This document shows positions 15,542-21,594 of a DNA stretch of 23,724 nt, piece by piece. Location: assembly GCA_012514785.1 (NCBI GenBank), contig JAAYZP010000479.1, positions 1 through 23,724 on the forward strand, written 5' to 3'. A model generated the notes under the pieces. The model did no database searches. It was not told where the DNA came from and saw only the letters and a list, made by a program, of their open reading frames with translations. Within the stretch, counting starts at the first letter, position 1; each line of letters opens with the position of its first letter. The stretch comes from Propionibacterium sp. (GTDB taxonomy: Bacteria > Actinomycetota > Actinomycetes > Propionibacteriales > Propionibacteriaceae). Made by a program: the position numbers and the translations under genes.

Positions 15542-16165
15542 ATGGATATTGTCGGGCTCCTGGCATGGCTCGCAGCGGCGGTGGGCACGTCGACGGCGCT
15601 CCCGCAGCTGGTCAAGATCTGGCGTACCCGCGTCACGACGGGCGTCTCCACCAGGCTGTGGCAGCTGAGCTTGTTGAACTCGATCGCCTGGGTCACGCAC
15701 GGCCACCTCACGGACCAGCCCGCGATCACCTGGCCCACCCTCGCGGTCGCCCTCATGCAGGCCTTCATCCTCGTCCTGGTGCGCCGCGCAGAGCACCGGC
15801 CCGTGCCCGTCGCGTTCGCCGTGCCGCTCGTCCTCGGTGCTTTCCTCATCGGCGTCGACCTCGCACTCGGGCCCGTCGCGTTTGGGCTGCTGGCGACGAT
15901 CGCACCCGTGCTGGGGCAGCTCGCGCAGCTGCGCGTCATGCACCGTGCCGCCGACCTGTTCGGCGTCTCCCGTGAGTACCTGGTGCTCAACCTCGCCTCG
16001 CAGGCCCTGTGGTTCGTCCACGGCATCCTGGCGGTGGAGTGGGCGCTCAGGATCTCGTCGGGGAGCATGACGGTCGCCTGCTCGCTGACGCTGGGCTACT
16101 ACCTGTGGCGGCGCATTCGGCTGGCGCAGGCGTCCGCCGTGGTCGCGCTGCAGCCCGCCGCGTGA
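15542..16165 (+). CDS. PQ-loop repeat membrane protein, SWEET-like
   Basis: 207 residues, ATG 15542 with CGGAAG 8 nt upstream. The first repeat has STALPQLVKIWRTRVTTGVSTRLW, a canonical PQ-loop, and LLNSIAWVTHG. The second has APVLGQLAQLRVMHRAADLFGVSREYLVLN and QALWFVHG, with the Pro-Gln pair replaced by Gly-Gln. The two three-helix bundles are joined by an extra hydrophobic segment, giving about seven TM helices in one chain, in contrast to the roughly 90-residue bacterial SemiSWEETs. A small-solute (sugar) transport role is inferred from family. Its stop is 22 nt before the proA start. Confidence 0.75.
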   Translation: MDIVGLLAWLAAAVGTSTALPQLVKIWRTRVTTGVSTRLWQLSLLNSIAWVTHGHLTDQPAITWPTLAVALMQAFILVLVRRAEHRPVPVAFAVPLVLGAFLIGVDLALGPVAFGLLATIAPVLGQLAQLRVMHRAADLFGVSREYLVLNLASQALWFVHGILAVEWALRISSGSMTVACSLTLGYYLWRRIRLAQASAVVALQPAA

Positions 16166-16175
16166 GGCGTCTGCA

Positions 16176-16187
16176 TAGGATGGGGCC
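16176..16187 (+). promoter_or_regulatory. -10 box for leaderless proA transcript
   Basis: TAGGAT at 16176-16181, then 6 nt (GGGGCC), then ATG 16188. There is no Shine-Dalgarno. Confidence 0.6.
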
Positions 16188-17429
16188 ATGTCGTTCATGG
16201 ATCAAGCACGAGCTGCACGCCTTGCGAGCCACGAGCTCGCCACCGACGACCGCGCCACGAAGGACCGCGCCCTGCATGCGATGGCCGACGCGCTGGCCGC
16301 CCGGGAGCCGGACCTGTTGCGGGCGAACCAGCTCGACGTCGACCGCGCGCGTGAGTCGGGCACCGACGAGGCCATCGTCGACCGGCTGCGGCTGACGGCC
16401 GACCGTGTGGCGGGGATGGTGCAGGGCCTGCGGGACCTGGCCGCGCTCCCGGACCCCGTCGGCGACGTCGTGCGCGGCTGGAAGCTGCCCAACGGCGTCT
16501 CGGTGCGCCAGGTGCGCGTGCCGCTCGGCGTGCTCGGCATCATCTACGAGGCCCGCCCCAACGTCACCGCCGACGCCGCCGGCATCGCGCTCAAGGCCGG
16601 CAACGCCTGCCTGCTGCGCGGGTCGAGCTCGGCGATCGAGTCCAACCGTGTGACGGTGGCGGCGCTGCGCGAGGGCCTCCAAGCTGCCGGCGTCACGCCC
16701 GACGCGGTGCACCTCGTCGAGGGTGGCCGCGAGGTGACCGGCGAGATGATGACCGCGCGCGGCTACGTCGACGTCCTGATCCCGCGCGGCGGCGCCGGGC
16801 TGATCAACGCGGTCGTGGAGGGCGCGAGCGTACCCGTGATCGAGACAGGCACGGGCAACTGTCACGTCTTCGTCGACGCCGACGCGGACCAGGTGAAGGC
16901 GCTCGACATCCTCCTCAACGCCAAGGTGCAGCGCCCGAGCGTGTGCAACGCGGCCGAGACGCTGCTGGTGCACAAGGACATCGCCGACGACTTCCTCCCT
17001 GCCGCGCTGGCCGCGCTGCAGGGCGCCGAGGTGACCGTGCACGGCGGCGACGACGTGCGCGCCTACTCCGACGCCGTCGTGCCCGCGAGGGAGGGGGAGT
17101 TCGACGGCGAGTACCTGTCTCTGGACCTCGCGGCCCGCGTCGTCGACGACATCGACGAAGCCATCGAGCACATCCGGCGGTACAGCACCGGGCACTCCGA
17201 GACGATCGTGACGGAGTCGCGCGACTCGATCGCCCGCTTCACGGCGGAGATCGACGCGGCCGCGGTGCTCGTCAACGCCTCGAGCCGGTTCGTCGACGGC
17301 GGGGAGTTCGGCTTCGGTGCCGAGATCGGCATCTCGACGCAGAAACTGCACTCGCGCGGCCCCATGGGGTTGCCCGAAATGACGTCCACGAAGTACATCA
17401 TTGAAGGAGCGGGGCAGACCCGCCCCTGA
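16188..17429 (+). CDS. proA: Glutamate-5-semialdehyde dehydrogenase (gamma-glutamyl phosphate reductase)
   Basis: 413 residues, family-normal. The aldehyde dehydrogenase fold shows LPNGVSVRQVRVPLGVLGIIYEARPNVT, RGSSSAIESNR, LIPRGGAGLINAVVEGASVPVIETGTGNCHVFVD, and the nucleophile Cys253 in VQRPSVCNAAETLLVH. The end HSRGPMGLPEMTSTKYII is diagnostic. It reduces gamma-glutamyl phosphate with NADPH, the second step of proline synthesis after ProB. Its own leaderless promoter means proA and proB are transcribed separately here, with an MFS gene on the opposite strand between them. Confidence 0.97.
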   Translation: MSFMDQARAARLASHELATDDRATKDRALHAMADALAAREPDLLRANQLDVDRARESGTDEAIVDRLRLTADRVAGMVQGLRDLAALPDPVGDVVRGWKLPNGVSVRQVRVPLGVLGIIYEARPNVTADAAGIALKAGNACLLRGSSSAIESNRVTVAALREGLQAAGVTPDAVHLVEGGREVTGEMMTARGYVDVLIPRGGAGLINAVVEGASVPVIETGTGNCHVFVDADADQVKALDILLNAKVQRPSVCNAAETLLVHKDIADDFLPAALAALQGAEVTVHGGDDVRAYSDAVVPAREGEFDGEYLSLDLAARVVDDIDEAIEHIRRYSTGHSETIVTESRDSIARFTAEIDAAAVLVNASSRFVDGGEFGFGAEIGISTQKLHSRGPMGLPEMTSTKYIIEGAGQTRP

Positions 17430-17435
17430 ATTCGC

Positions 17436-17448
17436 TAGGATCACCGGC
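17436..17448 (+). promoter_or_regulatory. -10 box for leaderless small membrane protein operon
   Basis: TAGGAT at 17436-17441, then 7 nt (CACCGGC), then ATG 17449. It lies 7 nt after the proA stop and would drive the small membrane protein, nadD, rsfS and the phosphatase together. Confidence 0.55.
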
Positions 17449-17586
17449 ATGAATCTTGTGTTGCTCGAAGCTGAGGCCGTCAGCGGCCTCCCACCCATCC
17501 TCATGGGCGTTGCTGTCCTCGTCTTTCTGCTCGGAGCGCTCGGCTGGGTCATCGGCATGGGCTCAGGACGCCCGAACAGCAAGTGA
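17449..17586 (+). CDS. Small single-span membrane protein, 45 aa
   Basis: 45 residues. I do not recognise a family. A short N-terminal segment (MNLVLLEAEAVSGLPP) precedes one TM helix at about 17-38 (ILMGVAVLVFLLGALGWVIGMG) and a polar tail SGRPNSK. The leaderless -10 box before its ATG and the GTGA overlap of its stop with nadD both argue that it is translated. It may mainly serve to start ribosomes for nadD, or be a small membrane partner of unknown role. Confidence 0.65.
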   Translation: MNLVLLEAEAVSGLPPILMGVAVLVFLLGALGWVIGMGSGRPNSK

Positions 17587-18242
17587 CCTCATCCAAATGG
17601 GGTCTCGCCCGCAAGGGCAGTGAGAGGCGCTATCGCCTCGGTGTGATGGGCGGCACGTTCGACCCGATCCACCACGGTCACCTCGTGGCCGCATCCGAAG
17701 TGGCAGCGAAGTTCGACCTCGACGAAGTGGTCTTCGTGCCCACGGGCGTGCCCTGGCAGAAGTCCAAGCGCAAGGTGTCGCTGGCCGAGGACCGCTACCT
17801 GATGACGGTCATCGCCACCGCCTCCAACCCGCGGTTCTCCGTGTCCCGCGCCGACATCGACCGCCCCGGCGACACGTACACCGTCGACACCCTCAAGGAC
17901 CTCCGCGCCGAGCGGGGCGAGGACGTCGACCTGTTCTTCATCACCGGCGCCGACGCCATGCGCCAGATCATGACGTGGCGCGGCGCGCACGAGTTGTTCG
18001 AACTCGCGCACTTCGTCGGCGTGACGCGCCCGGGTGTGCCGATGACCATCGACGACCTCAAACATCTGCCCGCGGAGGCCGTCGACCTCCTCGAGGTGCC
18101 GGCGCTCGCCATCTCGTCGACGGACTGCCGCGAGCGCACGAAGCAGGGTGAGCCCATCTGGTACCTCGTGCCCGACGGCATCGTGCAGTACATCGCCAAG
18201 CGGGGGCTCTACCCGCAATCCACCACCGGAGTGACTGAGTGA
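17583..18242 (+). CDS. nadD: Nicotinate-nucleotide adenylyltransferase
   Basis: 219 residues from GTG 17583, which overlaps the preceding stop as GTGA. A start further in (GTG 17643) would leave only two residues before the GGTFDPIHHGHL motif, so the upstream GTG is preferred although the first 20 residues are unlike a core NadD start. The nucleotidyltransferase motifs are GGTFDPIHHGHL (H-x-G-H) and ISSTDCR (ISSTxxR); FVPTGVPWQK and FITGADAMRQIMTW are also typical. It makes nicotinate adenine dinucleotide from nicotinate mononucleotide and ATP in NAD synthesis. It is coupled to rsfS by another GTGA overlap. Confidence 0.95.
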   Translation: MTSSKWGLARKGSERRYRLGVMGGTFDPIHHGHLVAASEVAAKFDLDEVVFVPTGVPWQKSKRKVSLAEDRYLMTVIATASNPRFSVSRADIDRPGDTYTVDTLKDLRAERGEDVDLFFITGADAMRQIMTWRGAHELFELAHFVGVTRPGVPMTIDDLKHLPAEAVDLLEVPALAISSTDCRERTKQGEPIWYLVPDGIVQYIAKRGLYPQSTTGVTE

Positions 18243-18607
18243 CAGCAACTGACGAAGCCATTGACACGACCCGGGCCGCAGCGCGAGCCGCGGCCGAGAA
18301 GCAGGCGGAGAACATCGTCGCGTTCGACGTTAGCCAACAGCTCAGCATCACCGACGTGTTCCTGATCTGCTCGGCGGGCAACGAACGGCAGGTGAGCGCG
18401 ATCGTGGACGCCGTCGAGGAGGCCCTGCTCCGGGTCGGGCAGAAGCCCGTGCGCCGCGAGGGGGACCGGGAGAACCGGTGGGTGTTGCTCGACTACATCG
18501 ACGTCGTCGTCCACGTCCAGCACGATGAGGAGCGCGTCCTGTACAACCTGGAGCGGCTCTGGAACGACTGCCCGGAGATCGACCTCGACCTTCCCGCGGC
18601 ATCGTGA
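18239..18607 (+). CDS. rsfS: Ribosome silencing factor RsfS
   Basis: 122 residues, GTG 18239 overlapping the nadD stop as GTGA. The RsfS/YbeB/Iojap fold shows ENIVAFDVSQQLSITDVFLICSAGNERQVSAIVDAVEEAL, then GDRENRWVLLDYIDVVVHVQHDEERVLYNLERLWND. RsfS binds L14 of the 50S subunit and blocks subunit joining when nutrients are scarce. nadD-rsfS adjacency is conserved across many bacteria. Its own stop overlaps the next gene, again as GTGA. Confidence 0.96.
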   Translation: MTATDEAIDTTRAAARAAAEKQAENIVAFDVSQQLSITDVFLICSAGNERQVSAIVDAVEEALLRVGQKPVRREGDRENRWVLLDYIDVVVHVQHDEERVLYNLERLWNDCPEIDLDLPAAS

Positions 18608-19251
18608 CGCGCCTGATCGTCCTGCGTCACGGTGAGACGCAGTGGAACCGCGAGCGCCGCATGCAGGGCGTGGCCGACGTCGAACTCAACGACGCGGGCC
18701 TGGCCCAGGCCCGCGAGGCCGCAGAGGAGCTGGCCGGGTACCGCTTCGACGCCGTGTACTCCTCCCCGCTGCGGCGTGCCTCCGAGACGGCCCGGATCGT
18801 CGCGGCACCCCACGGGCTGCCGCTGCAGCTCGACGCGCGGCTGTCGGAGATCAACGTGGGCTCGTGGGCGGGGCGCACCGCCGAGGAGGTGCGCGAGGAG
18901 TTCCCGGGCCAGCAGGAGCTGTACTTCGCCGGGCAGGACTACCACCGCTCGGCGGAGGGCGAGTCCGCCGCCCAGGTGGGGGACCGGGCCGAGGCTGCGG
19001 TGGCGGACATCGCGGGGGCGCACCCGACGGGCACCGTGCTGGTGGTCTCGCACGGCTACTTCGCGCAGCTGCTGGTCTCGCGGCTGCTGGGTCTGGAGGG
19101 CTTCGGCAACCGGCTCGCGGCGCTGCGCAATGCCCACTGGTGCGACGTGCGCCACGAGTACGGGCGCTGGTACCTGCACGCCTACAACCTCGGACGGGAC
19201 CGCGTGAATGACGTCGTGGGAACGGCAGATAGCCCGGCCCCGCGTTCCTGA
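18604..19251 (+). CDS. Histidine phosphatase family protein (phosphoglycerate mutase-like)
   Basis: 215 residues, GTG 18604 overlapping the rsfS stop. The catalytic motif LRHGET is at residues 7-12 (phospho-His 9), followed by SSPLRRASETARIV (second Arg), a probable acid region LSEINVGSWAGRTAEEV and the late VVSHGYFAQLL with the second His. The short length and lack of mutase insertions suggest a phosphatase of the broad-specificity/GpmB-like type, not a glycolytic mutase; the substrate is unknown. A phosphoglycerate mutase-like gene after rsfS is common in actinobacteria. A 54-nt gap separates it from the hem gene. Confidence 0.88.
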   Translation: MTRLIVLRHGETQWNRERRMQGVADVELNDAGLAQAREAAEELAGYRFDAVYSSPLRRASETARIVAAPHGLPLQLDARLSEINVGSWAGRTAEEVREEFPGQQELYFAGQDYHRSAEGESAAQVGDRAEAAVADIAGAHPTGTVLVVSHGYFAQLLVSRLLGLEGFGNRLAALRNAHWCDVRHEYGRWYLHAYNLGRDRVNDVVGTADSPAPRS

Positions 19252-19305
19252 CCGGCAAGGGCATGAGAAGGTGGAGGAGAGAAAAATGTTACAGGAGGAT
19301 CAGCG

Positions 19306-20964
19306 GTGAAGCTGAGGCTTGGCACGCGGGGCACCGACCTCGCAATGGCACGTTCGAACCAGACTGCGGAGGACCTGCGGGCGCTGGGACATGAAGTCGA
19401 GGTGGTGCCGGTCACGACGGCGGAGCCGGACACCAACCACATGCACGACGGGCTGTCGTTCAGGGGGATGTTCGCCGCCGAACTCCGCCAGGCGCTGCGC
19501 GACAAGACGGTGGACGCCGTCGTGCATTCCACGAAGGACCTCCCGATCGGCGAGCAGCGTCAGCCGGATCTGGTCATCGCCGCGGTGCCCGTGCGCGATG
19601 ACTGGCGCGACGCCCTGGTCTCGCAGAACCGCCTGCCGCTCAGCGCGCTGCCGCACAAGGCCCGCGTCGGCGTCACGTCGCTGCGGCGCATCGCGCAGAT
19701 CCGGCGCATCCGCCCCGACCTGACGTTCGTCGACGTCGGCGGCACGATGTACGAGCGCCTCGCGCGCGTCCAGCCGGGCGACCTCGACGCCGTCGTCCTG
19801 TCGGCGTCCGCGCTGCAGCGCACCGGCAACATCGACCAGGTGGCGGAGTTCCTCGACATCCTCCCGGCACCGGGCCAGGGCGCGAAGTCGATCGAGTGCC
19901 GGCTGGGCGACAAGGAGGTCATCGAAGCACTCTCCGCGCTGGAGGACCTGGAGACCCGCATCTGCGTGGCGGCGGAGCGCGACCTGCTGGCCCGGCTGGG
20001 CACCGACTACCGGGCGCCCGTGGGCGCGCTCGTCTCCCGCCGTTCGATCCTGAACCTCAAGGCCGTCGCCATGAGCACCGACGCGAGCAAGCACATCCGC
20101 CTCGAGATCGGCATGCCCACCTCCCTGCTGCACGCCAAGCGCGCCGGGCAGCGGATGGCAGACGCCTTCCTGGAGCGCGACGTGATGGATTTCCTCTCAC
20201 CCGACGCGCTGGCCGACGTGAAGTTCTCGATGGAGCACGACGACGAGACCGGCACGTTGGACGAGCTCGGTCCTGACGCGCCCCACCTGCTGCTGCCGCG
20301 GCAGGAGGGCCTCCTGTCGTCGTCGTTCCGCGAGCGCGGCATCAGCGTGGACACCGCGCCGCTGCAGGTCGCGTCGCTGCTGGACGGTGCCGTGAACCTC
20401 ATGGAGGAAGCGGACTGGATCATCGTCCCCTCGGCGCACACCATCTGGGCGGTGCGCGAACACGGCTGGTCGTTCCCCAAGGACAAGAAGATCGCCGCCA
20501 TCGGCTCGACGACCAGGCAACTGCTGGAGGAGCTGGGGCTCACGGTGCACCTGTCGCCCGACGGCACGGCCAGCTCCAAGCGGGTGATCAAGATGTTCGA
20601 GGATGGCGACGAGAAGGTCGTCATCCCCGGCGCCGACGACCTCAGCAACCGCCTGCACAAGGGGCTCGAAGCCAAGGGCTACCACGTCACGCGCATGCCG
20701 GTCTACAAGATGGTCGACGTCGAGCAGGTGGCCGAGTGGGTGCTCGACGGCTGGAACGGCGGCCGGTACGACGCCGTCCTCCTCACCACGCCGTCGGTAG
20801 CGCGCGGGTACCTCAAGCTGCTACCGAAGCGTGACGTGACCGTGCTCGCGTGGGACGAGGACACCGCCCGGGTGCTGCGTGAGGCGGGGGTCGACGTCGC
20901 CGGGGTCGCGTCGTCCAAGGACGACACGGGGGTCGACGAACTGGTCTCCCGGATCATCGAGTAG
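19306..20964 (+). CDS. HemC-HemD fusion (hydroxymethylbilane synthase-like / uroporphyrinogen-III synthase), HemC half lacks cofactor Cys
   Basis: 552 residues, GTG 19306 with AGGAGG 7 nt upstream. Residues 1 to about 300 are HemC-like: LRLGTRGTDLAM, VVHSTKDLP (Lys77, Asp78 matching E. coli K83, D84), TSLRRIAQIRRIRPDL, LPAPGQGAKSIECRL. About 322-552 is a HemD fold (HLLLPRQEGLL, DWIIVPSAHTIWAV, IAAIGSTTRQLLEELG, YDAVLLTTPSVARGYLKLL). Together they would turn porphobilinogen into uroporphyrinogen III for haem, sirohaem and cobalamin. However, the position of the cysteine that carries the dipyrromethane cofactor (E. coli C242) is Tyr235 in RLGTDYRAPVGA, R149 is Gly145 and K55 is Gly49. Cys220 lies 15 residues upstream. 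So the HemC half may be inactive or atypical; HemD may still work. Confidence 0.85.
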   Translation: MKLRLGTRGTDLAMARSNQTAEDLRALGHEVEVVPVTTAEPDTNHMHDGLSFRGMFAAELRQALRDKTVDAVVHSTKDLPIGEQRQPDLVIAAVPVRDDWRDALVSQNRLPLSALPHKARVGVTSLRRIAQIRRIRPDLTFVDVGGTMYERLARVQPGDLDAVVLSASALQRTGNIDQVAEFLDILPAPGQGAKSIECRLGDKEVIEALSALEDLETRICVAAERDLLARLGTDYRAPVGALVSRRSILNLKAVAMSTDASKHIRLEIGMPTSLLHAKRAGQRMADAFLERDVMDFLSPDALADVKFSMEHDDETGTLDELGPDAPHLLLPRQEGLLSSSFRERGISVDTAPLQVASLLDGAVNLMEEADWIIVPSAHTIWAVREHGWSFPKDKKIAAIGSTTRQLLEELGLTVHLSPDGTASSKRVIKMFEDGDEKVVIPGADDLSNRLHKGLEAKGYHVTRMPVYKMVDVEQVAEWVLDGWNGGRYDAVLLTTPSVARGYLKLLPKRDVTVLAWDEDTARVLREAGVDVAGVASSKDDTGVDELVSRIIE

Positions 20965-21010
20965 CTGCCGCAAGGGCATTTGTCCCGCGGTACAAAGTTT
21001 CGCGGAAAAG

Positions 21011-21050
21011 ATCGCCGATCCTGTTGACACAGGGTCGGCGATTGTTTTAG
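21011..21050 (+). terminator. Rho-independent terminator after the HemC-HemD fusion gene
   Basis: ATCGCCGATCCTG (21011-21023) pairs with CAGGGTCGGCGAT (21030-21042) with one G-U pair across the 6-nt loop TTGACA, followed by TGTTTTAG. The loop sequence equals a consensus -35 box. Confidence 0.75.
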
Positions 21051-21059
21051 TGTTTATAT
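21024..21059 (+). promoter_or_regulatory. Promoter nested in the hairpin, upstream of a micro-ORF
   Basis: TTGACA (21024-21029), 18 nt, TAGTGT (21048-21053); TTATAT (21054-21059) follows. Transcription near 21060 would start just past the terminator and run into the 19-codon ORF with a leader of about 29 nt. This is the only perfect -35 I noticed in the window. Confidence 0.55.
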
Positions 21060-21088
21060 CGGTTTCAGTCGAAGGAAGGAGAAGTCCG

Positions 21089-21148
21089 ATGTTGAACACC
21101 ATCGTCATTGCCGGGCTGGCTCCTGCGGGAGCTCGCCGAGCCGCCTAA
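21089..21148 (+). CDS. Candidate 19-aa micro-ORF / leader peptide
   Basis: ATG 21089 to TAA 21148, encoding MLNTIVIAGLAPAGARRAA. The case for translation is a strong Shine-Dalgarno (AAGGAG at 21076-21081, 7 nt before ATG) and a promoter with a consensus -35 about 30 nt upstream of that site. It is followed by a 161-nt stretch of lowered GC content and then a 74-aa gene. It may be a leader peptide controlling that gene, or a small protein in its own right. There is a GCTCC/GGAGC hairpin within its 3' half. No family is recognised. Confidence 0.5.
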   Translation: MLNTIVIAGLAPAGARRAA

Positions 21149-21309
21149 GCGCCGCCGCCCGCACGCCCATCGTCAGAGGGTTCGCGCCACTACGCCTTAT
21201 TCATGCATGCGCATTCGCCTTGTGCATTCATCCACATTCTTCCGCGATTCATCGCGCCATTTTTGCTCGCCCGAATATGCGAGCGCAATTCTGAAATAGA
21301 GACACCACA
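21149..21309 (+). other. AT-enriched spacer, possible regulatory leader
   Basis: From 21181 to 21300 the bases are 60 of 120 G/C (50%), well below the surrounding genes. It contains the short repeat GCATTC at 21211 and 21224 (and again at 21312 inside the next gene's start), and CGCGAT/ATCGCG (21243-21256), a small inverted repeat. If transcribed from the promoter at 21024 it would be the leader of the 74-aa gene. I see no known riboswitch pattern in it. Confidence 0.4.
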
Positions 21310-21534
21310 ATGCATTCTTTGCTCATATCCGAGCGGAATCAGCAGCAAATCCGGATCGACCCCCGGCCTCGCGCGACGTTGATCGATCGACTCGCGATGC
21401 GGATCGGACTCTGGCTCCTCATCTGGGGCACGCGTAACCCCGACGACGACCGCGAGGCCAACCGCCTCTACCTCGAGCGGGAGGCCCGCGAACGGGAATG
21501 GGTCAAACTCCAGCAGCTGCATCGTCCGTACTGA
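21310..21534 (+). CDS. Small protein of unknown function, 74 aa
   Basis: 74 residues, ATG 21310 without a clear Shine-Dalgarno; TAGAGA lies 7 nt upstream, a weak match to the leaderless pattern. A polar N-terminus (SERNQQQIRIDPRPRA) is followed by an amphipathic-to-hydrophobic segment TLIDRLAMRIGLWLLIWGTR (about 24-43), then a highly charged helix REANRLYLEREAREREWVKLQQL. The plan of a short hydrophobic helix plus a charged coiled tail is like small unannotated actinobacterial proteins I have seen but cannot name. It could lie at the membrane surface. A GC-rich hairpin follows its stop. Function unknown. Confidence 0.65.
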   Translation: MHSLLISERNQQQIRIDPRPRATLIDRLAMRIGLWLLIWGTRNPDDDREANRLYLEREAREREWVKLQQLHRPY

Positions 21535-21547
21535 ACAACTCCGATCA

Positions 21548-21578
21548 GGCCCGCCACCCGCGCACCGGGTGGCGGGCC
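21548..21578 (+). terminator. GC-rich hairpin after the 74-aa gene
   Basis: GGCCCGCCACCCG (21548-21560) and CGGGTGGCGGGCC (21566-21578) form a perfect 13-bp stem with a 5-nt loop. No T-run follows, so it is a terminator of the U-less type at best. It ends 5 nt before the -10 box of the next gene. Confidence 0.5.
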
Positions 21579-21582
21579 GCCG

Positions 21583-21594
21583 TAGGCTTGGGGC
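21583..21594 (+). promoter_or_regulatory. -10 box for leaderless ketopantoate reductase-type gene
   Basis: TAGGCT at 21583-21588, then 6 nt (TGGGGC), then ATG 21595. No Shine-Dalgarno is present. The -35 region falls inside the GC-rich hairpin. Confidence 0.6.

Noticed and set aside
15404..16198. N-terminal extension of the MFS frame to 16198
   Set aside because: The extra 265 residues are polar low-complexity sequence antisense to the PQ-loop gene. MFS begins normally at MFRLIFWPVLAP with an RBS at 15408-15412.
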